Shown: positions 33,876 through 46,260 of the stretch, piece by piece
Layout: every line of letters starts with the position of its first letter
Numbering within the stretch: position 1 is the first letter of the stretch
Assembly (NCBI GenBank): GCA_023014365.1
Contig: JAEBUN010000004.1
Location: forward strand, 2,108,001 to 2,172,000
Source of the DNA: Lepiota brunneoincarnata
Taxonomy: Eukaryota > Basidiomycota > Agaricomycetes > Agaricales > Agaricaceae
DNA: 64,000 bases
Direction: 5' to 3'
Program-made: the position numbers and the translations under genes
The notes under the pieces: model-generated
The model's input: the letters and a program-made list of their open reading frames with translations, nothing else
Database searches by the model: none
Told to the model about the DNA's origin: nothing

Positions 33876-36069
33876 ATGCCCACCCACTTCAAGCTCAGAT
33901 TTGACGACTTCACAAGGAGGACATCTTTTTCAAACAGGCCCAGTTGGAAAGACCTCTCCACAAAGATCTCCGCTCTCTATTCCATCCCACAGGAACATGT
34001 CGGTGTGACCTACACGGATCCCGAGGATGAAGAGATTACGTTGAGCACCGAGGAGGAGCTTCAGGACTATTATGATTCATCTTATCTTCCTGGGGAGCCT
34101 ATCAAGTTCACCGTGCGTAGTTTGGCCTCCATAAACAGGCGCTTCTCCTCGTCAAATGTCCGAAATACCTTTGGTCAATTTGTCGATCTCGACGACGTTC
34201 CGGGTGTGGATGAATGGCAGTCTGTCAACAATATCCCCCCACTCGACGAAATCCTTGGTCTCTCCTCCCCAGCTAGCCATGTCCGGAGCGCCTTCGTTGA
34301 GAGTGTGAGCGAGGGGAGCACCGTACGCAACGCCGACCCGGGAGACTTGTTGGACAGAGACAATGGAGACGTAGCCAGCCAGGTATCAGGCCTGCGCATT
34401 CCCAGCGAGGACAAGGGAAAGGGAAGAGCTGACTCTCATCTTTCTCTCTTATCCACCCAGTCTGTCCTTGCCGAGGATGATGGCGACAAGCATCCCGTCC
34501 ATGTCTATGACGTCAGCTCCCAGAAGCGCTCCTCCGCCGCTCCCCCATTTTCGCTCGACCAGACCAGCGCACCCATCGTTGCAGAAAGTACTCCGCGGGC
34601 TCAGCCCCAGAGCTTGGACAATGACAAACCCCTCGGCCCCGGAATCGAGAAGCAGCCTTCACAGGAGCCCAAGTCCGAAGAATTTGATGATCCTCCTCTT
34701 GCGACATTTGATTCGGCACCACAATCGGCACCGCCCTCAGCTAGTTTTGCCCGAGATATCACCTCCTTCTTGAATATGATCACCAACATCATTTCTTCCC
34801 ATCCAGAAATCAGCGAAGCCTTGCGCAATATCGCCAGAAACACGACGAGTGGTACCTACTGGACCGTTCACCGTGCAGCACTTTCCCAAGCCGCTGCAGA
34901 GTTTCAGCGAAGCACAGAAGCTTTGGCGGACGAGGGCCGACGTGCAATGGAGGCAGACGCCGGGAGGAGGGTAGCAGAGGCTTTGGCTGGTGTTCTGCGC
35001 ATCTTCTCTCAGGCACAGCCCACAGCACAACCTCCAGCACAACCTCCTTCCACTCCCAATCATAGCACAGACACCAGGACTTACGACCCAAGCGATCGAC
35101 TACAGACTCCGCCTATACCAGGAGAATTTCCTGGCTTCCATCCTGCTCTCGGGAGAAACTTTTCCCTCAATCACGGGCATACGTGGCAAACGTCATCGCT
35201 AGTGCCACCCAACCTAACGACTAATTGGTGGGCGATGCCTCCCAGACCCTCACCCCTTGGCTCCGGTGCTCTCAATGCTACGGGTATCCCTTCGGCTTCT
35301 CCGGCGCTACCACCACGTAATGTCTCTCTTGCGCCCGTAGGTCCAGACCCAGCTCACGCACCCCAGCCCACTGAACCCAATGCCGGGGCTTCGACGGACA
35401 ACCAGACCAGTGAAGAACCCCTTTCACTTCAGGAAATGAAAACGAAAGTCGACGAGGCGCACAAGGCATACAAAGTAGAAAAGGAGCGCTATCGTCAGCA
35501 AAGGGAGGAGAGGAGGAAGAGGGAAAGAACGTTAACGAAGGGAGATACATTGTGAGTGCATTTTCGGATGATCCTCGGCCACTGCACTATATCACTATTG
35601 CTATAGGAACATCTCTCAAACGCCTGACATTGCTAATTCGGCAGAGACCGCCCATATTGTCAGCAATGCGAGAAATGGGTTTCCCCAGTTTGAGATGGTG
35701 AACGTTTCTGGGACGCTTCCTCAGCGACATAACACTCATCTCGGTCACTTTCCTCGCCGGCACGAAAAGTCTGGCGGAGATCTCTTCACCCGAGCGGTCA
35801 ATAGAATCAGTCGAAGGCTATCGGATGTAGGTGAAAACATTCATACTGGCATTCCTGATCCCTGATTTTCGCTCTAGATGGGATTCACAGAACAAGCGTA
35901 TCCCGATCTGCCGGATACAATCAGAGCGGAATTGCCTAGCGATGGGGCTGTGACCAAAGATCGTGAAGACGACATCGTGACCACACTGCTGGAAAGGATG
36001 TTGGCCGCACCCAAGACTCCTGGTGCTTCTGGTCCAGGTTTGAAAGATATTCCTGGGGGATGGCACTAG
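33876..36069 (+). CDS. PB1-domain protein with disordered centre, 695 aa
   Basis: Exons 33876-35551, 35607-35826 and 35878-36069. The first 85 residues form a PB1 domain: an early basic cluster (FKLRFDDFTRRTSF), a WKDLSTKISALY helix, and an acidic OPCA-like motif YTDPEDEEITLSTEEEL. Having both a basic and an acidic face suggests it can self-assemble in chains or pair with another PB1 protein. The middle 450 residues are Pro/Ser-rich; a helical region with REEERRKRERTLTK-type coiled coil follows. The last two exons encode a conserved-looking tail (EQAYPDLPDTIRAELPSDG). A second PB1 protein with clear similarity lies at 54968-55930. Function unknown; p62-, NBR1- or signalling-scaffold-like roles are possible. 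Confidence 0.82.
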
Positions 36070-36967
36070 GGAATAAATGTATATATATTTGCTTCACACT
36101 ATGTATCACAGTGTATTTGTGTATTATATTTTTTGCTATGGTAACATTCGCGCCGGGTGATATTGTCGAGGGGAGCCAATTGAGTCGTGGTACTGAATGG
36201 GGGAATGTGATGGCAGTCGAGGGTCTCACTCTTTCCATAAACAGCACACAACCTTCTTCACCCCGCGCAAGTACCACAGGACTCACCATCACCCTCTCCG
36301 ATCCTCGTTATATGCGGTGCTCATGCGTGTGCAGACCCTCTACCACCTGATCCTCATTCATAGAGTGACTCTGGCGAGCGCGGTGTGATAAGCTCCAGCC
36401 TCCAGACGGGCACATATGAACGGCCGCTGCACTTTAACATTGCACACTTCCCATCACATCTATTCCGGGAATCTCCCGGCTGTACGGCTGTGATGTCAGC
36501 TCATAGCTTTGTCGCTCATCACAACCCTTCTTCACCCCCTGACTAACAACATGCGACTTCTGGAACTGCACTCAAACGTTATTCTATAAAAGATATGCCT
36601 CTCAGACACTCCAGCAGCATCTCTCCTCGGTCTGCGCCCACACCGTGTCAACAACTCTCCTTCATCACATCCCATCCACCCTCCTCCCTCGGAACGACCC
36701 CTGTGGGTATGTATTTGCATTTGTAGGTCCATGATTATTTGGCCCAACATCCATTTTGTCCAGCACACAATCGTCCAGTTCAAGCGCCTGTTGATAGCAA
36801 GACCGATTGTTTGAACAAAGCAACTCTTTTTTCTTTTTCTTTCTTTTTTCCCGGGCCCGCCTTCCTTTGACAAGTTCCACAAGGTGCAAATTCGGTCCAG
36901 TTCTCACCAGACATCCATGCATTGTCGTTAGTGCCTTTTTGTCCCTTGTGCCAAGTCAGCCGAGCTG
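36070..36967. other. Intergenic
   Basis: About 900 bp; short frames only. A T-rich tract (TCTTTTTTCTTTTTCTTTCTTTTTT) at about 36825-36850 lies 120 bp before the F-box gene, consistent with a pyrimidine-rich core promoter. Confidence 0.5.
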
Positions 36968-38905
36968 ATGTCCATTTTTATCCATCAACTAGAGGAGATC
37001 CTCATGTCAGCCCATTTGCACGCATATACCCCCGCTCTCGGTGGGCCTGGGTTCGCCAACTCGATTTTCTCGATGACTCAAAAACCTCACTACCCGTCAT
37101 CCATCCTCGGGATACTCCCACCGTCCTTCATTGCACCCATTGAGAACTTGATCCAGCGTTTCGCAGAGCCGTCCGTCATCCGAACTTACTTACGGACCTT
37201 CCCGGGCACTCGATTGGTCGATGACCTTGAGGAACTGATGAGGAGCATCCCAATACGCCAAATCACCGGGAAGCCTCGTACAGCCGAAGACTGGTTTAAT
37301 GTCAGCAAACGTATTCAAAACGACATTGTCCTCCCGTGGTCTCCCCATCCACTATCGGTCCAGGAGCAGCATCGGTACCGTTGGGATACGAAACGCAGGC
37401 TGGTGGTGATTTATCTTTTGGAGGAGGTGGTCAAGAGGTTGCAACCGCTGTTGCATGTTCCCCTCGATGAAATGGTCATGATCGCTCGCCTCGACTATTC
37501 AGCCCGGTTTGGACGTTTGTTTCCCATTAACGAGCTGCCAGCTGAGATTTTGAGCAATATTTTCCATTATGTCGTTTGGTCAGGATACTCGCCTGAGGAG
37601 TGCAACCACAGTCGCTTGGCTCTCACCGGAGCCTGCAGATTGTGGAGGAGGCTCGTGATCGCGGATTCAACTTTGTGGAATACCCTCAACTACAGGACGG
37701 ATACCCCTGGTGGACTCGCATTTTCACGACTAATGGTCGAGAGGTCCGGTACGGCACCTTTGGACATCCGTCTCAGAGATTCACCGGAAAGACCCTTGAC
37801 TCAGAGGGCTATGGAGGACATTCTGGATCATTTGGCTCCGCGCAGGGGCCAATTGCGAACCTTGAGTGTTGCAGTGCAAGAGTGGGAGGCTGGACTCACC
37901 TTACTGCGCTGGCTGCAGTATTTCGGTACTCATAACACTCCTTGTATATTACGTCGCTTGGAAGTCCACCGCACGGGTCCTCCATATGTCCAGCTCAATG
38001 ATGGAATGGACCAACGATCCGGCTCCTCCCTCACTGTGCCACTCCCGCTTCTGGGAGGTGCCTATGTCCCAACCCTCCGCTATTTTGCTATCTCCGGCCT
38101 CCATATCGATTGGGCACAAACGACGCTCAAACACCTATCTACCCTCGACATCCGTCGGGTGCCACTCGACTCTGCACCAGACATGGACCGCTTCCGAGAT
38201 ATCCTTCTCGAATGTCCAAATCTTGACCGATTGGTTCTGCACGGCGCCGGTCCGAAGTGGCGGCCCCCAGCAAACCGTCTCCCACCAGTCACGCTACACA
38301 AGCTCAAGAGTCTGATCCTAGCAGACTTTGCGCTCAACTATGCCCAGTATGTTCTCTCCAGCCTGCAGGCACCCGATGTGAGGGAACTCGCCCTGTATGG
38401 GTTCACGGGCGAGGATTATACCACACTCTTCGAGCAGCTGACTGGGTTGTACCCAAAAGTCCGGTTGCTAACTATGATCTCAATTGAGGTCACACCAGAA
38501 GAGCGGGGAACGATGGCCCTCCTTCGGTGGTTCGCATCCATGCCTGATGTTAAGTTTTTGCAGGTGAACCACATTAGCGACACGTTCTGGGATACGTTCC
38601 ACTTTGATCCCAAAACCGCCATTGAATATCCGAGCAACGTTCGTAACATCATCACTGATTCTACGCACATCCTCTTCCCTCGCTTGAACTGTCTCGACGT
38701 CAGCTTCACACCTCCGACCTCACTATGCAAATTCTTGTCGCTCCGAAGGCACGTTGGTTTTGGTATCGACAAGGTTTACATTGACGAGCTATACTGGCAA
38801 AACCTCCATGTCGGTTTGAGAAATGTCCTCAGACAGCTCGCGACCACGCTTCTACCTCATGGTCACCCTTCCAAGCTGCTCGAAGAGGAACAAACTCTGG
38901 GTTGA
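36968..38905 (+). CDS. F-box / leucine-rich-repeat type protein, 645 aa
   Basis: Single exon. The F-box begins about residue 185 with INELPAEILSNIFHYVVW and continues through LTGACRLWRRLVIADSTLW, the Skp1-binding motif of SCF ubiquitin ligase adaptors. The C-terminal 350 residues contain irregular Leu-rich repeats (LRTLSVAVQEWEAGL, LKHLSTLDIRRVPLDS, CPNLDRLVLHGAG, LHKLKSLILADFAL) that would choose the substrate. This is one of the many lineage-expanded F-box proteins of mushroom-forming fungi, and its target cannot be predicted. An internal ATG at 37004 is an alternative start. No frame break, unlike the F-box gene at 9929. Confidence 0.88.
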   Translation: MSIFIHQLEEILMSAHLHAYTPALGGPGFANSIFSMTQKPHYPSSILGILPPSFIAPIENLIQRFAEPSVIRTYLRTFPGTRLVDDLEELMRSIPIRQITGKPRTAEDWFNVSKRIQNDIVLPWSPHPLSVQEQHRYRWDTKRRLVVIYLLEEVVKRLQPLLHVPLDEMVMIARLDYSARFGRLFPINELPAEILSNIFHYVVWSGYSPEECNHSRLALTGACRLWRRLVIADSTLWNTLNYRTDTPGGLAFSRLMVERSGTAPLDIRLRDSPERPLTQRAMEDILDHLAPRRGQLRTLSVAVQEWEAGLTLLRWLQYFGTHNTPCILRRLEVHRTGPPYVQLNDGMDQRSGSSLTVPLPLLGGAYVPTLRYFAISGLHIDWAQTTLKHLSTLDIRRVPLDSAPDMDRFRDILLECPNLDRLVLHGAGPKWRPPANRLPPVTLHKLKSLILADFALNYAQYVLSSLQAPDVRELALYGFTGEDYTTLFEQLTGLYPKVRLLTMISIEVTPEERGTMALLRWFASMPDVKFLQVNHISDTFWDTFHFDPKTAIEYPSNVRNIITDSTHILFPRLNCLDVSFTPPTSLCKFLSLRRHVGFGIDKVYIDELYWQNLHVGLRNVLRQLATTLLPHGHPSKLLEEEQTLG

Positions 38906-39149
38906 GGGTGTGCCATTCAATAGTACAGTGCCTTCAGTTCCGCCCCCACGTTTTCACTTCGATTTCATCTATCAATGTTCCTTGTCTTTCGTGCTTTGAT
39001 GCTCTCATGTTTTCATGCTTTCGATAACCTTTGCTTTCTTGTGCATTGACTATTTGTTGTGCAGCATGATTAGATATGTACCATATAGCGATACAATGTA
39101 AAAACCTGTTATATAACACGTATGCATGTGCAGGAGAAGACATCCTACC

Positions 39150-42100
39150 CTAAAGTTTTTTGCGCTTTCTCCCGTTCACTAGTGGCGGTGACGCAACGCT
39201 CGAATCCGATGAAACATCGGACGCGGCGGTTACAGGCGCTTTGGGTTTGTGTGAGATAGCACCGTTGGGGGCGACTTTAGATGGCAGTCGGCGACTGGGT
39301 GTAGCTGGTTCTCGTACGCCATTGACGGCTTTACCGTTCGCCTTGGCAGAGTGCGATGGTGGTCGGTCTAGAAGCTTTCGGTCAGGTGCTTGCGCAATCA
39401 CAGGTTTAGCACACGACCGTACCTTGTATGGTGTGTTTTCTGAACAGTCCAACAAGATCATTCATCTCTGCCGGGGTAACAACACGGGCGGGTACGGTCG
39501 TCACCACCTGCGACTCAGTTTCGCCGTCTTCTTCACCGATATCCATTTCCGGTACGTCAGGCGGTGGTATCACCTCCTCTGCCACCCGCTTCTTCAAGAA
39601 CGTTTGAACCAAGGGGTCAAAGAATGTATTGAGTGCTGGTGTGAGATATGCTGGAGTTTCGAAAATCCCTTCCGCTGATTTCAATATCGATGACGGAATC
39701 TCATATTGAGGGGATCCAAAGGACGGCGGGTTTGTGAGGTCGATAAACGCGGAGGAACCAAAGATATCCTGAAGCAGTGCTGGCTTCCGCACAGCTGTGT
39801 TGGTAGCCAATTCCCTCGCTGAAGTGTTCTCTTGCGAGAGGATCGACGGCGTCACCAAATGCTACCAGGCTCCATTTCTCATTAATGCCTAGGAATGAGA
39901 ATTGTGAGGGTTGAGCCGGGTTTGGGTACCAAACTTTGGTCCGCAGTGCAAAGGGCAGGGAATGCGCCCTGATAGGGTTGGGGGATTGAAGAGAGAAAAC
40001 GGAGATCCGTGTAGTTTGCGAGTTATCACTTGAGGCAGGGCACTCAAAAACGCAAAAAGAAGAGCTAGAGGGGTGGGGCACGATTGACTGGATTTTATTT
40101 TTGGTTGAATGGTGCCATGAAACTGGAAGCAAAAATTGAGTAGGGTTCAGAATGCAAGTAGTTGGCTACCCACCGGTATGTGTAAGGATATCCCATAAAA
40201 CTAGTTGAGTACTGCCTCCCACAAGCAAGTTCCGTCTTCCAATGAAGTAGACCGATCTGGGACTTGAACATTCAGAAGACGTCAGACTCCGAAGCACAGC
40301 ATAGGTTGATGCTTCATAAAGGATGACACATGACTCGTAGCTCACTGCAAGCAACGAGGCATCCTTCGACCAGGCTGCAAACTGCGGCACTTCGGAATGG
40401 TGATTTAGGGTAGCTCGCGTGACCCAAAATTCTGCAACCAACATAAACAAGTTTGATATAAAAATCATGAAAAAAATCCTCACTTTCACTTCCTCTGTCC
40501 CCCAGCTTCCGGTCCCTCAGGCGCCACACTTTGACAATACCATCCTCTCCGACCGTGACCAACTGCAACGGCATGTCTTCATTGCGGTCATGATTGAAAG
40601 TCAGCGAGGAAATACTCTTGTCCGAATGGGGCTTATCGATTCGGGTGTTGAGTGTCCAGAGAGAGTTCTTCTCATTCCACGACCAGAACTTGAGGTATAC
40701 CTCCATCCTGAAATCATCGTCGCCCTCCCGTACATCCACGGTTGCCATCCACTGCCCCGAAGGTGAAACAATGCAATGCTCAACATGAGAATGCTCTATT
40801 GGTTGCTCGTCTCTCCGAGACACACGGTTAGAGGGCGAAACCTCCAGTTCGGAGACAAGTGTTGAGGTAGAGGGAGAGTATATTTGGAGTGAAGAAGGAT
40901 GTGATGAGGGAAGGAGGATGGTGGAGGATGGTGCATGCACTACTAAGGGAGTTGTGACAGCTTTTGAAGGTGAAGGATCGTTGACATATGCGCCAGGATC
41001 TGACCAATGCATTAATAGGTTGCACAAGATATCTAGAAACTACACACCAATTTTGACTCGTGAATAGCTTCTCGATATTTTTAGGGTGCCCGCATTTACG
41101 AAAACATATGTTGCATCAGAGAGTCCAAGCAGATACCCCTCCTCTCCACTTTTAGATCTTGAAAGGGAGACGGTATAAATAGCTGACCCGACGCGGGGCA
41201 CAAACTCCTTCCTTCCGGTATGCAGCTGCCAAATAACTAGAACGGCTTCTTCGCCTCCACTTAGCAGATAAGCACCATTCAGAGTAAACGCCAACGCAGA
41301 TATAGCATGTGCATGCCAATGCATCGAGGACATCTGTGCCTTTTTCTCCACCCCTCGCACGTTTACGGCAAGATCGCCGTTTAGGCAATACCACAAGCGA
41401 ATAACACCTTTATCATCTCCAGTCGCAAAGTACTCTTCTGAAGGGTGGAAAGCCAAACAAGTAAGTCGCCCGGGGGACACATACTTGGTAAAGCCTGCGG
41501 CCAGAGCCGCCGTTTTTGCTACGTAGACTTTGTGCCCTGCGGTTACTACCAGCCAAGCACCATTTGGTGAAATCGCCAGCCCGGTCGGAAACCTTGTCTT
41601 CCCTACAGGCAACACATCTGCGGATCGCAACGAAGTCGAGTTTGTTGGAGCATCAACATTTTGTAATGATACACGCAAAACCACGGCATTATTATCTGCG
41701 GAAAGCAAAATGGGTAAGGTGAGAAAATCCCGCGCACAAGTCAGTCGGCCTCGCACCATGCTTTGCGTTTTTGCTAGACGGTCGAGATACCGCCACAAAA
41801 GCATAGTCCTTGAACTGCTCGTGTGCACAGATCAAATGAATGGGTTGGGCAACATCGACAGTCCTCAACAAAGTACCGTCCAGGAAATCCCAGATCATCA
41901 AACGTCCATCCAGCGAGCCCGTGATCAGTTGGAATGGGTTGTGTGGGTTGATGACTGCACACGAGAACGAACTGGATTGACCACTAGCAGTTGTATTGTT
42001 ACTTAGTGCCATTAGAGTGGACACAACCCGACCCGTGGTCGTCGAATGAATTTGCACGGATGAGCCGACGAGCGAAAAGAAATAGCTAGGTAGATCGCGT

Positions 42101-42395
42101 GAACACTTCAAGGGAGCAATTCAGACGGCCATACGCACCTTCCATCCCTTGTGAAAATTGGGGGAACCTTACTCGCAGCAGGTGATGTTATAGATGCCCA
42201 CTTCCAGGGGATCTCCTTCCCATCCCAACTAGTCGTTTGTGTGCCCTGCAGAGGTGTGTGTTCCTTCGAAGGTTCTGCAACATCTTCCTTTCCCTTTCCC
42301 TTTTTCGAGGTCATGTCTTTTTCTGATTTTTTACGACGGGATGATTTTGTAGGAGAGGCATGAAAGGACTTTGTACGAGCTGCCAGTGCTGCCAT
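39150..42395 (-). CDS. NAN1: U3 snoRNP / t-UTP WD40 protein NAN1 (WDR75)
   Basis: A component of the small-subunit processome, acting in rDNA transcription and 18S pre-rRNA processing. Exons 42395-42139, 42085-41757, 41695-41048, 40999-40484, 40431-40174, 40122-39423 and 39388-39150. A basic N-terminus precedes WD40 repeats (FQLITGSLDGRLMIWDF, LAFHPSEEYFATGDDKGVIR, LAFTLNGAYLLSGGEEAV, LQLVTVGEDGIVKVW) and a conserved C-terminal part with TPAYLTPALNTFFDPLV. One extra base near 39850 must be skipped to join GDAVDP to SQENTSARELA; then the product is 981 aa. The last intron is only 34 nt (39389-39422) but has a good branch GCTAAAC; a retained intron with a second frame slip is the alternative. 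Confidence 0.88.
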
Positions 42396-42624
42396 CCAAG
42401 GAGCAGCCCGCTCAATGTGATGAATGACCAGGAAAAAAATGGGTCAAACAAAAACAAACAAGCTGGGGGTCGTTATCTCTTTCTATCTTTAGTACCCAAA
42501 AGTCCCTGGCAATACAGCTAGAATACAAGGCAAATACCTATCAGCTACATCAGTATAGAGCTCAACGGTAAACCAGGAACAGGTGCGGAGCAGACGAAAA
42601 GTACAATCACAACGGGCCGAAAAT

Positions 42625-44942
42625 CTATAATTTATATCCTATGAGCACCCGCAACGAACGACAAGGCACCTGGAAGTCCTCAGGCTTGGCTTGCTTCCGT
42701 GCTTCTAACATATTCGCCCTGATCCGTTCCTCCTCTACTAATTCTGCCTTTGTGAGCGGCTCGCGCTCAGGTAAGGGCCAATTGAGATTGGTGAGTGAGT
42801 ACCAAAGGGAAATCCGAAGGTGCATGTCACTAGTATCAGCAGATAAGATCCGTGTCGAACTTTCAAGATATCCATGGCAAAACACACCTCTTGAATCTCT
42901 CAATAAGTTTCTCAAACTTCTTCCGACTCTGGAGTTCTTCAAGCTCATCATCATCATCCCACCCATATGGAATCAACTCCTCCTTCCTATTCCGAATCCT
43001 GTCCTTGAGTTCCTCCCACATGGCTTCTTGACATCCCAGAACGGCTTGGCATGAGCGATACAGCTGCATTGCGAGAGATCGTTCACTGAGGCTATTCAAT
43101 TGTTCTAATGGAAATAACTGTTGGGGGAGAGAACTTGCGTCGCTCTCACTCGAGGAACTGTCCAGCATGAACCGTTCCATTGGCATCTCCGGAAAGAACT
43201 CAGGCTCTGTCATAGAATCCTGCAGCTGGGAAAAACCGCTGGGGCCGGTATAAAAAGAGAACGGATCCCCTACAGAGGTTCCAGAGGTTGTTCTAGGTCT
43301 GGAGCTGAATATGGAGTCGGTCGTGGTATTGGTGAATGAAGATATAGTCGATGAGAAGGATAAGGATGCAGGGCGATTCAGAGGTACTGGTGTTGGATAA
43401 TAGGTGGACTGCCGTGTGTTCAAAGTATCGGAGTCGGGCTCAAGAACGTAGGTGGTGATAATCTGGGGGGGCAATGGTTGTAGAGGTGCAAGCGGGGGCA
43501 TGGGAAAATGCACAACGGGCCCTATCGTGACTTGGCAGAAATATGTCGTGAAATAGCTGGGTAAAACAGCTTTCGGAAGCATAAGAATGAGTCTGGTGTT
43601 AGTGGAGCCTGCTCACCGGTTGGCTTGACATTGATAAAGCGTTGCTCATAAACAGCTTGATTCAGTGACTCCAGGAGGGCATGATCATGAGTTGGCTCGT
43701 TCTTGGGTTGTTGACTAGAAGAGGTAAAGTATCCGCGTTGTGAACCGTTGGGTAAGTGGACAGGTGTGGTTTTCGGCCTAGGCCTCAGAGCCTGAGTGAA
43801 CCACCGGGGGAGGACGGGGAAAACGACATCTGATATACTGCGTTAGCGCGTTAATAAGATCCATAGGTTGGAAACCGACCATCCTCAACAACTTCACACG
43901 AACCACCCGGAGCAAGAACTCGATTGATTTCCTGGCGGAGATCTGAATAATGCACTATTGATGTACGTTGCTCGCCTACCTCGAAAAGATTCCCCCACTG
44001 CCGCTCGGTCAGCCTCCGAAGTTACCAAGGATAGTAATACCTACCTTGTTCTCTGGTACTCCTTTTGCTATCATTGATACGTGTACATGGTCGAATTCGT
44101 CATCTTCAAACGGTAGCCTGGTCGTCAAACTGGGAAGCAGGGGGCGCGATTTAGGGTTCTGGCCGAGGTTCGCGCAAAGACATGCTCACAAGTTCCCATG
44201 TTTCCACTCGATGCGCTCGGTAATGGAGGGCTCCAGAACCGTAGAAGGTATCTGAACATTCACCAAGTCAAACCCGACCTAGCGCCCACCGTCAGCAACG
44301 TAGCCCCTCACGGCCGACGACCCAGGAGGGCTTACAAAATTGCAACGGGGCCATTCCTTTGCTGCATCAACGACCCACGTTCCAAGCTAGCGAACAAACC
44401 ACGTCAGCAGCTACACACGCATTTAACTAATGAACATAACACACCCCACATCCAAGGTCGAGCACTCTCTGCGGATGTTCATCAAAGTTTACAAATGATA
44501 TAGAGTTCCTCAGGTGTTGAGTGAGCTTGTTCTCGAGTGGTTCGCTATGCCGGGGAGGCTCGGTCAATAAAGCATGCCTCAAGCTGAGATCCGGAAGTAA
44601 GACTAACAGTTCAAGCACAGACCGGTCGTAAGAGAGGGGGTAGGGTGCCTTTTCACTATCATAGGAGTGGTGCCGTTGGCCATGCTTATATATAAAGGTG
44701 CCTTCCTTGCGTGCGGACCGCTTTAGATCTGGGGCGGGTGATGCTGTAGAGAGAGTGGAAGGTGGTGAGTTGCTGGTGGCGGTGACCTGAGACCTTGAGG
44801 GTGGGATGAGAGAAGAGAAAGGGTGTATGGACAACATGAGGATCGTGAGGTCGTGAAGAGAGGTCGTGATTAATAGAGATGGGAAGAGAACAGGGGTAAC
44901 AGGCAGGGCTGGGAAACAAAGCTGGTTCTTCATCGGAAGCAC
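42625..44942 (-). CDS. SAM-dependent methyltransferase-domain protein, about 630 aa
   Basis: Exons 44942-44445, 44386-44336, 44278-44190, 44129-44045, 43997-43980 (18 nt), 43931-43880, 43829-43617, 43569-42888 and 42829-42625. Motif I of class I methyltransferases is VLDLGCGLGTWVVDAA; then VGFDLVNVQI, FEDDEFDHVHVSMIAKGVP and EINRVLAPGGSCEVVEDD follow in the usual order. The C-terminal 300 residues are Pro/Ser-rich with a final helical part (YRSCQAVLGCQEAMWEEL, LTKAELVEEERIRANMLEA). No frame break. The N-terminus is uncertain: ATG 44942 starts a hydrophobic stretch, ATG 44837 removes it, and further 5' exons are possible. The substrate is unknown; the length and disordered flanks suggest a fungal regulatory methyltransferase. 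Confidence 0.8.
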
Positions 44943-45517
44943 AGCGTGGCTCCAGCGCTACTATCTACGCCCTAATTACAGTTTATCAACCTTGCGACTC
45001 GACACCAGCGCAGCAATCCACTGCCCCAGCACTGTCAGCCCCACGCCCAACAGTCATCAGTGAAGTCATCAGCGTGCCTCAGTTCTCATATGTCACCACG
45101 ATCATCTCGGCACCCCCTTAGACCCTTCCTGTTCCCAATGATGTTTCTGGCAGATACACCTTGGTCGCCTGCTTTTGTCCGATCGCAAATACACTCGCTC
45201 AAGGGCTCGATACTGACTAGTCCACGCTCACTGGTCACATCCTGCGCGAGTAGAGAACGGGGTGTTGGCGTGTGGCACCGACAGAGACAATGCTGCAAGG
45301 CTCGCGATCGTGTCGCTCATCAGCGTGCGCAAATTACGCGTCCGAACTTCAGTGGCGTTACGGTCGAGTAGTTAAGTCGAGCCTGAGCGTCCGAGGCATC
45401 GAGGGAATTTGTCCGGGCAGGCGGTAAATAGGGAAAGTGAGTCCACATGGACAGTCGCCACCTTCGCCTGCCAGCCTCTGCTCAGCAATCAAATGGAAAG
45501 CAATAGATAAACGGAAG
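44943..45517. other. Ambiguous region, possible unrecognised exons
   Basis: Upstream of the methyltransferase. A plus-strand frame ending at 45121 reads like a Thr/Ser/Pro-rich extracellular sequence (PALSAPRPTVISEVISVPQF), and a minus-strand frame near 45230-45320 reads MSDTIASLAALSLSV. Neither could be joined into a gene. Confidence 0.3.
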
Positions 45518-45813
45518 CTACTCCAACTGTCAGTCCTAGAATAATCTATCCAGGCTCCAAAGCTTACATTCCAAACAACACCCCACCAACCAACAACACG
45601 AACCCCGCCTTCCCAGGTGAGCTCCTCGTCCCGTGGCCTCTCCCTGGGTTTTCAGGGAACAACAGAGGACGATCTTATGATGCACCAGTGGACACCCGAT
45701 ACGATAAAACGTCACCGTTGTCCAAAACCACCAGCTCCCCCTCCCTATCCGGCTCAACCTCTCTACGAGCCCAAGATACCATATTATCCGTGTCCGAAAC
45801 CATGGGATACTAA
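45518..45813 (+). CDS. Probable C-terminal exons of a Ser/Thr/Pro-rich protein (partial model)
   Basis: Two exons, 45518-45616 and 45656-45813, fit with matching phase across a 39-nt intron (GTGAGC..TTTTCAG). They encode a Pro/Thr/Asn-rich segment (SPRIIYPGSKAYIPNNTP) followed by a polar tail (APVDTRYDKTSPLSKTTSS) ending in SETMGY. Such tails are common behind the membrane helix of fungal cell-surface proteins. The upstream exons, including any membrane helix and start codon, were not found in 44943-45517. This is a low-confidence model based on composition and splice phase only. Confidence 0.35.
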
Positions 45814-45819
45814 AGCTCA

Positions 45820-45963
45820 TCAGCAAGCGAACGGGTCGACTTCCAGCAGAGCCGGAGCTGACAACGGTATTCCCCTGGCCGCCTTGATTCCTTCTTGGAG
45901 TTCAGGAGTGACAATGACATTCAGCCTGTACTTGTTGTCCTCACCGGCCTCGAGAACATATTC
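45820..45963 (-). other. Orphan open segment with protein-like composition
   Basis: A 47-codon open segment (EYVLEAGEDNKYRLNVIV, TPELQEGIKAARGIPLSAPA, ending DPFAC) that reads like the end of a real protein. A stop lies just before it and no start or acceptor links it upstream. It may be a gene remnant. Confidence 0.25.
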
Positions 45964-46260
45964 AGTGCGTCAACCAATTATGTGCACAGCTTTTCGTCCC
46001 TAAGGCCCCGAGGCCTGAGAAGCTGACTCCTCCAAGATAAAAATATATGCTCATCCATTGGTTGTTATGGAGTATCGCTTACTTCTGACAAGTGTGCACA
46101 CAAAAACACACAGCGGCTAGCAACAGCTAGCAACCTCGCCACATGCTCAGGGTCGGCTAATCCATTCAATTTTGTCAACAACTGCCTTTTACTCTAGTGA
46201 TGTACGCGCTTGGCATACTCTAACAGGCACCTAGATCAGAACCAGAGAAAATAAGAATAA

